DNA of 64,000 bases from NCBI GenBank assembly GCA_014360685.1, contig JACIXB010000014.1, positions 1 through 64,000 of the forward strand, in the 5' to 3' direction. Of the stretch, positions 29,346 to 37,353 are shown piece by piece. Each line of letters starts with the position of its first letter. The first letter of the stretch is position 1. This DNA is from Actinomycetota bacterium. Lineage in GTDB: Bacteria; Actinomycetota; Geothermincolia; Geothermincolales; RBG-13-55-18. Under the pieces are notes generated by a model that searched no databases, was not told the origin of the DNA, and saw only the letters and a list, made by a program, of their open reading frames with translations. The position numbers and the translations under genes are program-made.

Positions 29346-29713
29346 GGGGATCACTCCCTTTCAGGACCTTCCCCCCCCAGGTGCGCAACCATATTATAAA
29401 CAAGGTTCGCCTTTCCTCGGGCATCTCTCGAGGTGGGCCAACAGGTGCGGTGTCGCTTCCGATGGAGGATCTCATTCGGGCATGCCGTTACATGGGAAAG
29501 GAGATCGTTTCGCGATGGTGGGCGATAAACCCGGTTGGCAGGACGTGTTCCGTGGTTCCTTCATCGTTTTTCCTAAGGTTACGCTTCCCGACCGGCTTCT
29601 CGTCCCCGGGGCCAGACCTTGTGAGGATGACAGGTTATGCGCGCAAGAGCCTTACCCGGATGCCGGGGACGCCGGGTGCCGAAACCGGCGGTAATCCGGA
29701 CCCCGTTGGCGGA
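29346..29713. other. intergenic region
   Basis: About 370 bases between two leftward genes. It holds the -10 box of the downstream gene near its left end. The rest shows no ribosome-bound frame and no terminator hairpin that I can support. Confidence 0.4.
29393..29398 (-). promoter_or_regulatory. -10 box upstream of the duplicated zinc-ribbon gene
   Basis: Read leftward, TATAAT lies about 48 bases before the GTG start at 29345. The -35 position has no good match, so only the -10 element is called. Confidence 0.35.
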
Positions 29714-31366
29714 TCAGGCCGGGACGCGTTCCCCGGTGAAAATATCAGCGAATCGACGACGCAGCTCCAGCTTGCGAACCTTAAGGGTGGCGCCGTAGGG
29801 TATCTCCTCCGGCGGGATGATGCGCACGGCGCGCGGGCACTTGTAACCGGCGATATTCTCCCGGCACCAGGAAAGGATCTCCCCCTCGGAGGCGCTTACC
29901 CCCGGCTTCAGGGTCACCACGGCCACGGGCACCTGTCCCTTCGTGGGATGGGGGATCCCGATCACCGCGGCGTCGGAAACTGCGGGGTGGGCCAGGACTT
30001 CCTTCTCCACCTCCACGGAGAAGACCGAATATCCACCGCACTTGATGACGTCCTTCTTGCGGTCCACGAAATAGAGCCGTCCCCATCGGTCCTTCTTCCC
30101 CATGTCCCCGGTACGCAGCCATCCATCGTTTATGAGTTCCCGGGTGGCCTCGGGGTCGTTCCAGTATCCCTTGGTCACTCCCGGACCGGAGACGGCTACC
30201 TCGCCTACTTCGCCGGGCGGCAAGGTCTTGCCGTACTCGTCCACGATTCGTACCCGTACCGGCCAAACCGGCCAGCCCACGCAGCCGCGCGGATACCTGA
30301 TGCCGGGAAGGGCCAATTTCAGGGTGGCCGTTCCCGCCAATTCCACCATGCCGTAGACCTCGGCGAAGAAGGCTCCCGTCCGGAAGGGGCCCAGCTTGAG
30401 GAACGAGCCCTTCCTGCGGAAAGCCTCCACCAGTTCTTCCGGCATGGCGTCGGCCGCGCTGCCCAGCATCTTGAGGTTGGATAGATCGTACTTGTCGATG
30501 CCTTCGGCGAGCATCATGGCGTACATGGCCGGGACCCCCACGAAGAGGTTGACCCTCTCGCGGACCATGGCTTCCAGGACCTCCCTGGGGGAGAAGTGGC
30601 GCATGTAATAAGCCTCCATGCCCACGCAGCAGCCCATGATGATGCACCCGAAGCCCATCACGTGGGCCGTCGGCAGGCAATAGAGCCCTTTGCTGTGCGG
30701 TCCCACGGGAAGGATGGCGGCGGCGATCTTCTGCGCGGTTATAAGGTTGCTCGAGGACATCACCGCTCCCTTGGGGTACCCGGTGGTGCCCGAGGTGTAG
30801 AAGATGGCCACAGGCTGGTCCGGGTCGATGTCCGCCGGTGCCGCTTCTCCCACCTCGCTCAACCCCTCGTCAAGGGATATGAATCCGGGTGGGCACTCCT
30901 CCTTTGGCCCGGCCATGACCCATCTCTTGATGGAGGGCAGGCTCTCCTTCCGGCGCACGTTTGCCGCGAAGACCTCGGCGTCGATGATCAGTGTCCGGGC
31001 CCCGCAGTTCTCCACGATATAACGCATTTCCTCCGCCTTGAGCATGAAGTTCAGGGGGACGGCTATCGCTCCGGCGGCTATGGTGCCCATGATGGACATG
31101 GGGAGATCGGCGTTGTTGGAGGTGCAGAGGGCCACCCTCTCCCCGGGTTCGACCCCGATGTCGCGCAGAAACCCGCTCACCCGGTAGGCGAAACGGGCGG
31201 CGTCCAGGTAGCTGACCCGCTTCAATGGAAAGTCCCGGTAGCAGAGAGGTTCGTGGAGGATGGACATGGTCTTGTCTCCGCGCATGTCCGCCAGCTTACG
31301 GGAAAAATTGGACAGCGTGAGCCGGCGATCGAAGAGAAGCCTGAACTTGTCCGGAACGATGCTCAT
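29714..31366 (-). CDS. Acyl-CoA synthetase (AMP-binding, class I adenylate-forming)
   Basis: The 550-residue cytosolic enzyme activates a carboxylic acid with ATP and then CoA. The A3 phosphate-binding loop YTSGTTGYPKGAV, the A5-type VYGMVELAG, the A7/A8 region GWLRTGDMG...YFVDRKKDVIKCGGYSVF and the A10 lysine in ATLKVRKLEL are all present in order. It resembles medium- or long-chain or aromatic-acid ligases of the 3-(methylthio)propionyl/dihydroxybenzoate group; exact substrate is unknown. The start at 31366 begins MSIVPDKF; a later ATG (MRGDKTMS) is possible. The gene has a clear promoter region with repeated TTGTTCGT half-sites. Confidence 0.9.
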   Translation of the reverse strand: MSIVPDKFRLLFDRRLTLSNFSRKLADMRGDKTMSILHEPLCYRDFPLKRVSYLDAARFAYRVSGFLRDIGVEPGERVALCTSNNADLPMSIMGTIAAGAIAVPLNFMLKAEEMRYIVENCGARTLIIDAEVFAANVRRKESLPSIKRWVMAGPKEECPPGFISLDEGLSEVGEAAPADIDPDQPVAIFYTSGTTGYPKGAVMSSSNLITAQKIAAAILPVGPHSKGLYCLPTAHVMGFGCIIMGCCVGMEAYYMRHFSPREVLEAMVRERVNLFVGVPAMYAMMLAEGIDKYDLSNLKMLGSAADAMPEELVEAFRRKGSFLKLGPFRTGAFFAEVYGMVELAGTATLKLALPGIRYPRGCVGWPVWPVRVRIVDEYGKTLPPGEVGEVAVSGPGVTKGYWNDPEATRELINDGWLRTGDMGKKDRWGRLYFVDRKKDVIKCGGYSVFSVEVEKEVLAHPAVSDAAVIGIPHPTKGQVPVAVVTLKPGVSASEGEILSWCRENIAGYKCPRAVRIIPPEEIPYGATLKVRKLELRRRFADIFTGERVPA

Positions 31367-31875
31367 CCGTATCCCCCCTCGTGATCCCCTGCTTCAACGA
31401 TCCTTGAACGAATGAATGGCCGGTAACCGGAATATGACGAGTGCTTGTTCGTGTTGGAGTGAACATAGTACGATAATTTGTTCGTACACTTATAATAACC
31501 AATGCCTATCGTTTTGCAAGCAATACGACTGCCGGCAAAAGAAGCGGCAACCTGTGAGAGAGACGCTGACAGGCAAAGGCCTGGCCATGTTCCGGAGGAT
31601 CGCGTGTTTGGGTCTCTCGCCGAACGCCCCGAGGCGGCGAAAATATTTCCGGCCTACAGGCACGCGAAATGGGCGTACAGTCATACGCATGCAGCCGGGA
31701 TGAAGAGGGGAATCCGTGGATCTTGTTGCCGGAGAGCGCCTGTCGTCCCTCTTGTCGCGGTTGGGATGAAGCGAAAACAAGGAGCGGCTTTGGCGGAAAA
31801 GGATTTACGCCGCTGCGCTCCTCGCCTATTCGCGGCGAAGCTGGGTGCGGTTTTCGGAGGAACATGGAGGGAGGC
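31367..31875. other. intergenic region
   Basis: About 510 bases. The left third carries the promoter region described separately. The remainder has overlapping frames without ribosome binding sites or recognised products, and no clear terminator for the flavoprotein gene ending at 31876. Confidence 0.4.
31445..31519 (-). promoter_or_regulatory. promoter and repeated half-sites of the acyl-CoA synthetase gene
   Basis: Leftward, TTGCAA (31514-31519) and TATTAT (31492-31497) form a -35/-10 pair with a 16-base spacer. Just downstream, two identical 8-base sequences, TTGTTCGT on the plus strand (31445-31452 and 31478-31485), start 33 bases apart. The inner copy overlaps the predicted transcription start. 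Repression by a TetR-type factor would fit, but no such regulator is adjacent. Confidence 0.5.
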
Positions 31876-33246
31876 TTACCCGGTTTCCTTTCCGGGGACC
31901 GATAGGGGGTCGAAGCGGTTCTCCTCCCAGTTGCGATAGTATCTGGTAAACATTTCTATCCACTTCAAGGGCGCCCTGGGGTCCCGCCGCATGGCCTCGC
32001 GCAGCGCCTTGACCAGGGGTCGCCCGCTGTAGCGGTATCGGAAAGCGCCGATCCCCCAGTGATCGCGGATCATGCGGCGTAACTCCGTGTCGCTCCCGGA
32101 GACGAGGACCTTCCGCAGGTCCCACCTCCTCCAGTCGGTGATGATCCAGGTGATGTAGGGATGCTCCCTGACCTTGTCCTCGTAAGCAGCAAGGGCCGAC
32201 CGGGAGGTATCTCCCCTACGCAGGGCCTCGATGGCCACGTCCGCGGCCAGTTCAGCCGAGAACCAGGCGCTTGGCACCCCGTCGCCGAAGGCGGAAGCCT
32301 CGAAACCGGCGGCATCGCCGATTACCAGGATGCCATCCCCGCAGATGGGCATGTTCCTGGTCTCCGGGATCAGGCCGGCGTAGATAGGACAGACGTCCCA
32401 GGTCACCGCCCGTAGCCTGGCTTTGGGGGCGATGTCCCTCCTCCAGCGGGTTACCTTTTCCTGGAAGTTATCGAAGTAACGAGGCAACAGTCCGGCCAGG
32501 TTGGGAATCTCCCCGCGCGTGACCAGGAACTGCCCCAAGCCGGGATGGATGCTTTCCCGGTAGGTGAAGATGTACAGGGTCGAGCCGTAGCCGAGGGGGG
32601 CGCCGATACCTTCCTCGGGGAGGGCGTGGAAGAACTCCATGGACAAGCCGAAGGTCTCGTCAACGTCCTCTTTGGCCATCTCGAAGTCCCAGATCATGTA
32701 GAGTTCCAGGGCTTCCGGGAGATACTTTCGTCGCAGCCCCGCCTGGATGGCCAAGCGGTTCTGGGTGCCACCGGCATCGATGAGGACCTTGCAGCGTATC
32801 TCTTCGCCCCGATCGGTCACCACCCCCCTTACCGCCCCCTTTTCCAGGATGGGCTCCACGGCGGTGGTGGAGGTGCGGAGCTCCGCTCCCGCCTCCACCG
32901 CCCGGTCCGCCAGCCAGGTGCAGAAAGGCTTGCAGTAAGCGGCGTAGCCCAATACCAGGGGCTTGGGCACCCGCAGGGTGCTGTCGGTGGCGTAGATCTC
33001 TCCGTGGCGGACGAAACGGTTGACCACCTTACAGATGGGTCGCTCGATGGGTGGATTCCCCTCGCGGATGAAATCGGGCCCGAAAGTGAAACCGTAGAAG
33101 GGGATGACCAGTCCCGACACCACTTTCTCGCCGGGTACCGCCGCCCTTTCCAGGAGGACGGTGTCCAGGCCGGCCTCGGCGCACTTTCGGGCGGCCACCG
33201 GTCCACCGAAGCCCGCTCCTACCACCAGCACGTCGCAGATTTCCAT
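31876..33246 (-). CDS. FixC-like FAD-dependent oxidoreductase (ETF-quinone oxidoreductase family)
   Basis: The 456-residue flavoprotein has the N-terminal FAD motif DVLVVGAGFGGPVAARKCAE with VLLERAAVPGEK, and a C-terminal GDAAGFEASAFGDGVPSA where FixC/geranylgeranyl-reductase-type proteins bind FAD. FixC and ETF-QO relatives pass electrons between flavoprotein and quinone or ferredoxin. A ferredoxin gene starts only 13 bases upstream, as FixX does beside FixC. The ATG at 33246 has GAGAGGGA seven bases upstream and puts the Rossmann motif at the start. No EtfAB genes are in the window, so the electron donor is unknown. Confidence 0.82.
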   Translation of the reverse strand: MEICDVLVVGAGFGGPVAARKCAEAGLDTVLLERAAVPGEKVVSGLVIPFYGFTFGPDFIREGNPPIERPICKVVNRFVRHGEIYATDSTLRVPKPLVLGYAAYCKPFCTWLADRAVEAGAELRTSTTAVEPILEKGAVRGVVTDRGEEIRCKVLIDAGGTQNRLAIQAGLRRKYLPEALELYMIWDFEMAKEDVDETFGLSMEFFHALPEEGIGAPLGYGSTLYIFTYRESIHPGLGQFLVTRGEIPNLAGLLPRYFDNFQEKVTRWRRDIAPKARLRAVTWDVCPIYAGLIPETRNMPICGDGILVIGDAAGFEASAFGDGVPSAWFSAELAADVAIEALRRGDTSRSALAAYEDKVREHPYITWIITDWRRWDLRKVLVSGSDTELRRMIRDHWGIGAFRYRYSGRPLVKALREAMRRDPRAPLKWIEMFTRYYRNWEENRFDPLSVPGKETG

Positions 33247-33259
33247 GACTGCGTCCCTC

Positions 33260-33532
33260 TCAACCCCAGTCGGTGCGGAACCCGGTCCCACCCGGGGGCC
33301 AGGAGAAGATGACGGCTTCCTTATCGCATACGTACCAGCAGGCGGCGCACTCCATGCACTCGGCGAGGCTCCTCACCCGCGCTTTCTTGTTCTTTATCTC
33401 GAAGCATTCCGCCAGGCAGACCCGCACGCAGTTGGCACACCCGTCACACCGCGACTCGTCCACCCTTACGAATTCGCCGGGATCTCCCACCCATTCCACG
33501 CCGGGAAAACGGTCGGACGTCCTTATTTCCAT
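33260..33532 (-). CDS. FixX-like 2[4Fe-4S] ferredoxin
   Basis: The 90-residue protein has CDGCANCVRVC and CMECAACWYVCD motifs for two clusters. It lies immediately upstream of a FixC-like flavoprotein on the same strand, the arrangement expected of FixX. The ATG at 33532 has GGAGGAGGTG six bases upstream; the frame is open to 33541. The C-terminal CxxCxxCxxxCD replaces the usual Pro by Asp. Confidence 0.85.
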   Translation of the reverse strand: MEIRTSDRFPGVEWVGDPGEFVRVDESRCDGCANCVRVCLAECFEIKNKKARVRSLAECMECAACWYVCDKEAVIFSWPPGGTGFRTDWG

Positions 33533-33685
33533 GAAGAGCACCTCCTCCGCCGGGGAAGGGCTTGAGCCCTCCCTCCTTTCGAGCAGCCCTGGACCAAAGT
33601 TTAAGCGCGCTGCCCGAACAAGTCAAAACTTCGGTGGCAATGACCGATGGAATTAAGGCCGGGAGAACAGAGAGAGGAGGAAGCG

Positions 33686-34144
33686 ATGATGGATGGGGTG
33701 GAGCGGGAGCTCCTGGCTCCCTGCGGGCTATATTGCGGTGTATGCGCGGTGCTCATCGCCCATCGTGACCGGAACGAGAAGTTCAAGGAAAGACTGCTGG
33801 GCGTGTACGGGCTTTCCTCCACCGACCAGGTGCGCTGCCGGGGTTGCCTTTCTGAGGATCGCTTTCTCTACTGCGAGGTGTGCCCCATCAGGGACTGCTG
33901 CCAGCGGAGAGGATACCAGGGTTGCTGCCAGTGCGAGGACTGGCCGTGCCAGTACGTGAACAATTTTCCTTTGCCGGTGGGGAAGAAGGTCATGTTGCGC
34001 GCCATCCCAGCATGGAGAGAGCTGGGGACCGAGGAGTGGGTGCGTTCAGAGGAAGAACGCTACCGATGCCCGCAATGCGGGTACAGGCTTTTCCGGGGCG
34101 CGAAGCGCTGCCGCTCCTGCGGCGCCCAGGTGGACGTGGATTGA
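33686..34144 (+). CDS. DUF3795 cysteine-rich protein
   Basis: The 152-residue protein begins with APCGLYCGVC, the signature of DUF3795, followed by CRGCLSE, CEVCPIRDCC, GCCQCEDWPC and a C-terminal zinc-ribbon-like RCPQCGYRLF...CRSCGAQVD. The many cysteines suggest zinc or iron-sulfur binding. The function of DUF3795 is not established. The ATG at 33686 follows GAGGAGG. It is divergent from the FixX-like gene. Confidence 0.88.
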   Translation: MMDGVERELLAPCGLYCGVCAVLIAHRDRNEKFKERLLGVYGLSSTDQVRCRGCLSEDRFLYCEVCPIRDCCQRRGYQGCCQCEDWPCQYVNNFPLPVGKKVMLRAIPAWRELGTEEWVRSEEERYRCPQCGYRLFRGAKRCRSCGAQVDVD

Positions 34145-34331
34145 TGGCCTTGTAGCGGAGTCATGGTTTGGGCGGGCGGATCGTCGATTCAGTATATGGC
34201 ATGGGAAAGAGATCCTGAACGCTGACCACGCAATCGATGATCATGACCGGATATATCAAACGATCCCACGGACGGAAAATGGTACTCCGTGCAGTTGGTC
34301 CTTCCACCGTGAGAAGAGGAAGGCCGCGGGT

Positions 34332-35108
34332 TTAAATGTCAAAACGGGGAAGGATGGTGGGCACCTCCCTTTCCCGGGAGATCACCAGGGCCTCCCGTAC
34401 GTCGCGGAATTCGGAGAGGGCGTGGAGGTTGGCCATGGTGGGTGGCAGGAGCGGAAATTTACCCTCCGCGCAAAGTTGCAACACCTCCCCGGGGCGTACC
34501 CAGAGGCAGGAGGTAGTCTCCGCCCGATCGTGGTCCGGTTCCTGGCCAGCCGGTGCGGGAGCCAGAAAGAAACGGGTGTCGTAACGGATAGGGGATATCT
34601 CCGGCGTTATCCAGTGTGCGAAGAAAACCAGGCGATCCAGGGCCAACCTGAGCCCTAAATCTCGCACCAGATCCTGGAAGTCAAGTTTTCCCACGCGCAA
34701 CTTCGCGCGGTATTCGCGGAAAAGCGTGTCTTCCTTTCCTGGGTCGAAAAAGGTCTCTTCCGGGTTCCGGGTGGCTAACAGGATGCCAGCTTCCTCGAAG
34801 AGCTCCCTGACGCCGGCCACCATGAGGCCGCGCGCCCTCGCGGGGGGAGTTCCGTCCTCGCACAACCTCCTCAAGTCATCGGGTGAGGGTTCGTGGCATA
34901 GCCTTCTCCATCCGGGATCGCAATCCCCGTCCTCCAGCTCGCCTCCGGGAAAGACGTGCATTCCGCCGGCGAAGACGCTATCTGCGTGACGCCTCACCAT
35001 GAGCACTTCAAGGCCTCCGGATTGCGGGTGATCCCGGACGAGAAGCACGGAAGCCGCGTCCCTGGGCTGCACCGGTCGTTTTCCCTCGAGCTCAGGCCTA
35101 TCGGTCAT
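34332..35108 (-). CDS. Nudix hydrolase-like protein
   Basis: The 258-residue protein has an N-terminal SVLLVRD strand and FAGGMHVFPGGELEDGD, the start of a Nudix domain. The catalytic segment RELFEEAGI follows only after a roughly 45-residue insertion, so the 23-residue Nudix box is split, as in the NUDT19/CoA-pyrophosphatase-like group. The rest is the expected mixed alpha/beta. Substrates of this group include CoA derivatives; that is inference. The ATG at 35108 has AAGAGGTG upstream and lies one base from the stop of the QueG-like gene. Confidence 0.78.
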   Translation of the reverse strand: MTDRPELEGKRPVQPRDAASVLLVRDHPQSGGLEVLMVRRHADSVFAGGMHVFPGGELEDGDCDPGWRRLCHEPSPDDLRRLCEDGTPPARARGLMVAGVRELFEEAGILLATRNPEETFFDPGKEDTLFREYRAKLRVGKLDFQDLVRDLGLRLALDRLVFFAHWITPEISPIRYDTRFFLAPAPAGQEPDHDRAETTSCLWVRPGEVLQLCAEGKFPLLPPTMANLHALSEFRDVREALVISREREVPTILPRFDI

Positions 35109-35109
35109 G

Positions 35110-35883
35110 TCACCTCTTGTCCCGGAAGCGAGGACGATATGCGGGGCAGCGAGCGACGCACAGCCCACAGCGGACACCGTTCATCCCCGGCAGGCCAAGC
35201 TTGATGTAGTATCGCAGGCAGGAGGCCTTGTCCGTTCCCCTCCCGTCCCCGGGGAGGGCGCCCGCAGGGCAGGCGCGCACGCAGGCGAAACCGCATCTTT
35301 CTGGCTTACAGAGGGAAGGCTCCAGGGGGGTCCCTGCGGGGAGCTCGGCGTCGGTGAGCAGGGCCACCATGCGCACCCGGGGACCGTGCTCGGGGGTTAA
35401 TAGCAGGCCGTTCAGGCCTATCTCGCCCAGGCCGGCTTCGACTGCCATGTGCCGAAAGGAGAGGTTCTCCCAGAGGACCTTCGTGTTCAGGATTTCCTTC
35501 ACCTTGGGAACAAGGATAAGATGGCGCAATAGCTTGAGTAGCATCGGCGGTCGCTTATCCAGGTTCCACCCGGGCATTTCCAGGTAGGGGACTGGGAACA
35601 CCTTATGCCCCTTCTCCTGGAGCAGCGCGGCAACCCGGAAAAGGGAATCGTTCAACCTGCTGTTGGCCACGTGAAAATTGGCCGTGTATTCCTTCCGGGT
35701 CGCGGGGAGCCCGTCCAGCGGGGCGTCCAGGAGCCTCACGCCCAGGATGACCATGCTACGGGCGTCCCTGAAGTAATCGGAGGGCCGATGCCCGTCCGGG
35801 GCCTTGGCTTCGTAATTCTCGGCACTGGCGACGCCGAAAAGATCCGCGCCCGCTCTCATCCGTAGCTCTTCCGGGAGATCCAT
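35110..35883 (-). CDS. Epoxyqueuosine reductase (QueG)-like iron-sulfur protein
   Basis: The 257-residue protein resembles the QueG/DUF1730-plus-4Fe-4S group. The middle has MAVEAGLGEIGLNGLLLTPEHGP, as in QueG and reductive-dehalogenase-type proteins, and the C terminus has CGFACVRACPAGAL and RCGLCVARCP for two [4Fe-4S] clusters. No HEAT-repeat tail is present, so it is shorter than true QueG (about 350-380 residues), and the catalytic role in queuosine synthesis is not implied. A similar protein is at 51.6 kb. It is transcribed just ahead of the Nudix gene. Confidence 0.78.
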   Translation of the reverse strand: MDLPEELRMRAGADLFGVASAENYEAKAPDGHRPSDYFRDARSMVILGVRLLDAPLDGLPATRKEYTANFHVANSRLNDSLFRVAALLQEKGHKVFPVPYLEMPGWNLDKRPPMLLKLLRHLILVPKVKEILNTKVLWENLSFRHMAVEAGLGEIGLNGLLLTPEHGPRVRMVALLTDAELPAGTPLEPSLCKPERCGFACVRACPAGALPGDGRGTDKASCLRYYIKLGLPGMNGVRCGLCVARCPAYRPRFRDKR

Positions 35884-36166
35884 TTCCTTCTGCCTCGTGC
35901 TTGTCCACTCGTCGGCACCCTCATTTTATACCATGAGGGTTTTTACGTTCCCAAGGAAAGATGCCCGCCCCCTTTCCTGGTTTCGCTGAGATGACGCAGT
36001 CTCTACCCGGCCTGCCTCTTTCGGGGTCAAGGGGGACAGGGGAAAAGATGGAAATTTTTGGCACGTGAGTTTTTCCGGCAGTCCTGTCGGTTCCTCGCCA
36101 TGTCCTTCGGCTCGGTGGACGCGTGTCATCGGAGAGTCCTCTGTTCTGGTTCCATTAACGCGTGGT

Positions 36167-36646
36167 TCAGCCCAAGGCTGCCATTATATCCTCGTCGGGG
36201 GGATATTCGGTTTGGACGCTGGCGATGAAGACATACCTTACATGTCCGCTGGCGTCCAGGACGAAGACCGAGGGACGGGCGATGTGCACGGACTCGAAGT
36301 TCACCCTGACGTAAACCCCGTATTCCTTGACCACCACGCGTTTCTCGTCCGCGAGAACCGGGAAGGGATAGGGGTGGGTCTCCAGGTATTCCTTCACCTT
36401 GCCCGTCTTCTGGGGAAGGATGACCACCGCTCCCGCGCCCCGTTTCATCAATTCCGGATAGATAACATCCCGTATATGGACCATATACTCGCGGCAGTGC
36501 GGTCACCAGGTTCCTCGTCCGAAGTAGACTAGCAGCGGACGGCCCAGAAGGTCGCCCAGCCCCACCTCCTCACCGGTACTGGCATCCGGCAGGCGGAAAT
36601 CAGGGGCCACATCCCCCACTTTCAGGATCTTACTCTCCCTGGCCAT
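36167..36646 (-). CDS. Putative selenoprotein: AhpC/TSA (peroxiredoxin-like) with UGA in a U-x-x-C motif
   Basis: Read from the ATG at 36646 (GGAGGT site six bases upstream), a 159-codon frame encodes an AhpC/TSA-type thioredoxin fold: KVGDVAPDFRLPDASTG, then LLVYFGRGTW, an in-frame TGA at codon 48, then PHCREYM, and finally ARPSVFVLDASGHV near the C terminus. The TGA is where related proteins have the first cysteine of TWCPHC, giving U-P-H-C (Sec48, Cys51). The frame continues without any other stop to 36167. This pattern (UGA exactly at a redox Cys position with conserved flanks on both sides) is the standard sign of selenocysteine. A SECIS-like hairpin follows. A nonsense mutation in a pseudogene is the alternative. 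Confidence 0.75.
36472..36505 (-). promoter_or_regulatory. SECIS-like hairpin downstream of the in-frame UGA
   Basis: After the UGA (36503-36505), twenty bases separate it from a 5-base apical loop GGTCC (36478-36482). The loop is closed by a perfect 6-bp stem GTATAT/ATATAC (36483-36488 with 36472-36477), with possible lower CC/GG pairs across a bulge. A G at the start of the loop and a distance of 16-37 bases from the UGA are typical of bacterial SECIS elements. Confidence 0.6.
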
Positions 36647-36862
36647 TCTTTTACCTCCAGTCTCCAATCCCAGTCACCTAAGATTGCATTATTCCCTTGC
36701 AGAAGATTTCCATTACGGCCACGGCTACATCCATGGGCTCTGCACGGGGCTCATGCCGCCTGGTGGGATATGCGGCCTCCCGGGAGGAACGGTTCCCGGC
36801 ATGAAGAACCGGTATGCTCGCGTGCAGTGGGAGACGAGGAGAGGTGCAGTTCAAGTGAAGCG

Positions 36863-37348
36863 TTATGCGGTGAATCTCAGGCCTTCCAGCCAGAAGTCGG
36901 TCAGGATCCCGGCGCGGTCCATTCCCAGGAGGAGGCAGTCACCCACCCGGATGACCAGGTCGAAACTCCCGCGGACCCTTATGCGCAAACTGTTGTCCGG
37001 GGCGTGAAACTCGTACTTGGGATAGAGGTTGTAGAAGCAGAGGTCCTGGCCCCGGAAATCAAGGGTGAAGGACACTCCTCCCTGGGTATCCGCTGCCGGC
37101 GGCGGCTCCGTGTCCTCCACCTTCCAGCGGTTGGAGGGAGTGAAGGCGCGCAACCCCACGAGGCGCTGCGTGATTCCCTCCAGGCTGAGCACGAGCTTCC
37201 CCAGGGCCAGGGTCTTCGTCCTTGCCCCCGGGATATAGGAGGCAGGCGATATCTCTACCGCCCGGTCCAGGGAACGATAATAAGCCGAGCCGTGTATGAG
37301 CTCTCCTCCGGGCTCCACTTTCAGGTTGAGGAGCGAGTGCAGATCCAT
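36863..37348 (-). CDS. Hypothetical protein, co-transcribed with an aldo/keto reductase
   Basis: The 161-residue product is not recognised. It alternates short strands with polar turns (LDRAVEISPASYIPG, GVSFTLDFRGQDLC, LRIRVRGSFDLVIRVG) and has no signal peptide or membrane helix, so a cytosolic beta-rich fold is likely. The ATG at 37348 begins MDLHSLLNLKVEPG; the frame is open farther upstream (to 37471) but overlaps the upstream gene. It lies six bases downstream of the aldo/keto reductase stop, so the two are probably one operon. Confidence 0.5.
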   Translation of the reverse strand: MDLHSLLNLKVEPGGELIHGSAYYRSLDRAVEISPASYIPGARTKTLALGKLVLSLEGITQRLVGLRAFTPSNRWKVEDTEPPPAADTQGGVSFTLDFRGQDLCFYNLYPKYEFHAPDNSLRIRVRGSFDLVIRVGDCLLLGMDRAGILTDFWLEGLRFTA

Positions 37349-37353
37349 CGATT

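Noticed and set aside
36503-36505. Reading the TGA in the peroxiredoxin-like gene as a nonsense mutation.
   Set aside because: It falls exactly at a redox-cysteine position, both flanks are conserved and open, and a SECIS-like hairpin follows. Kept as a selenoprotein candidate, with pseudogene as the stated alternative.
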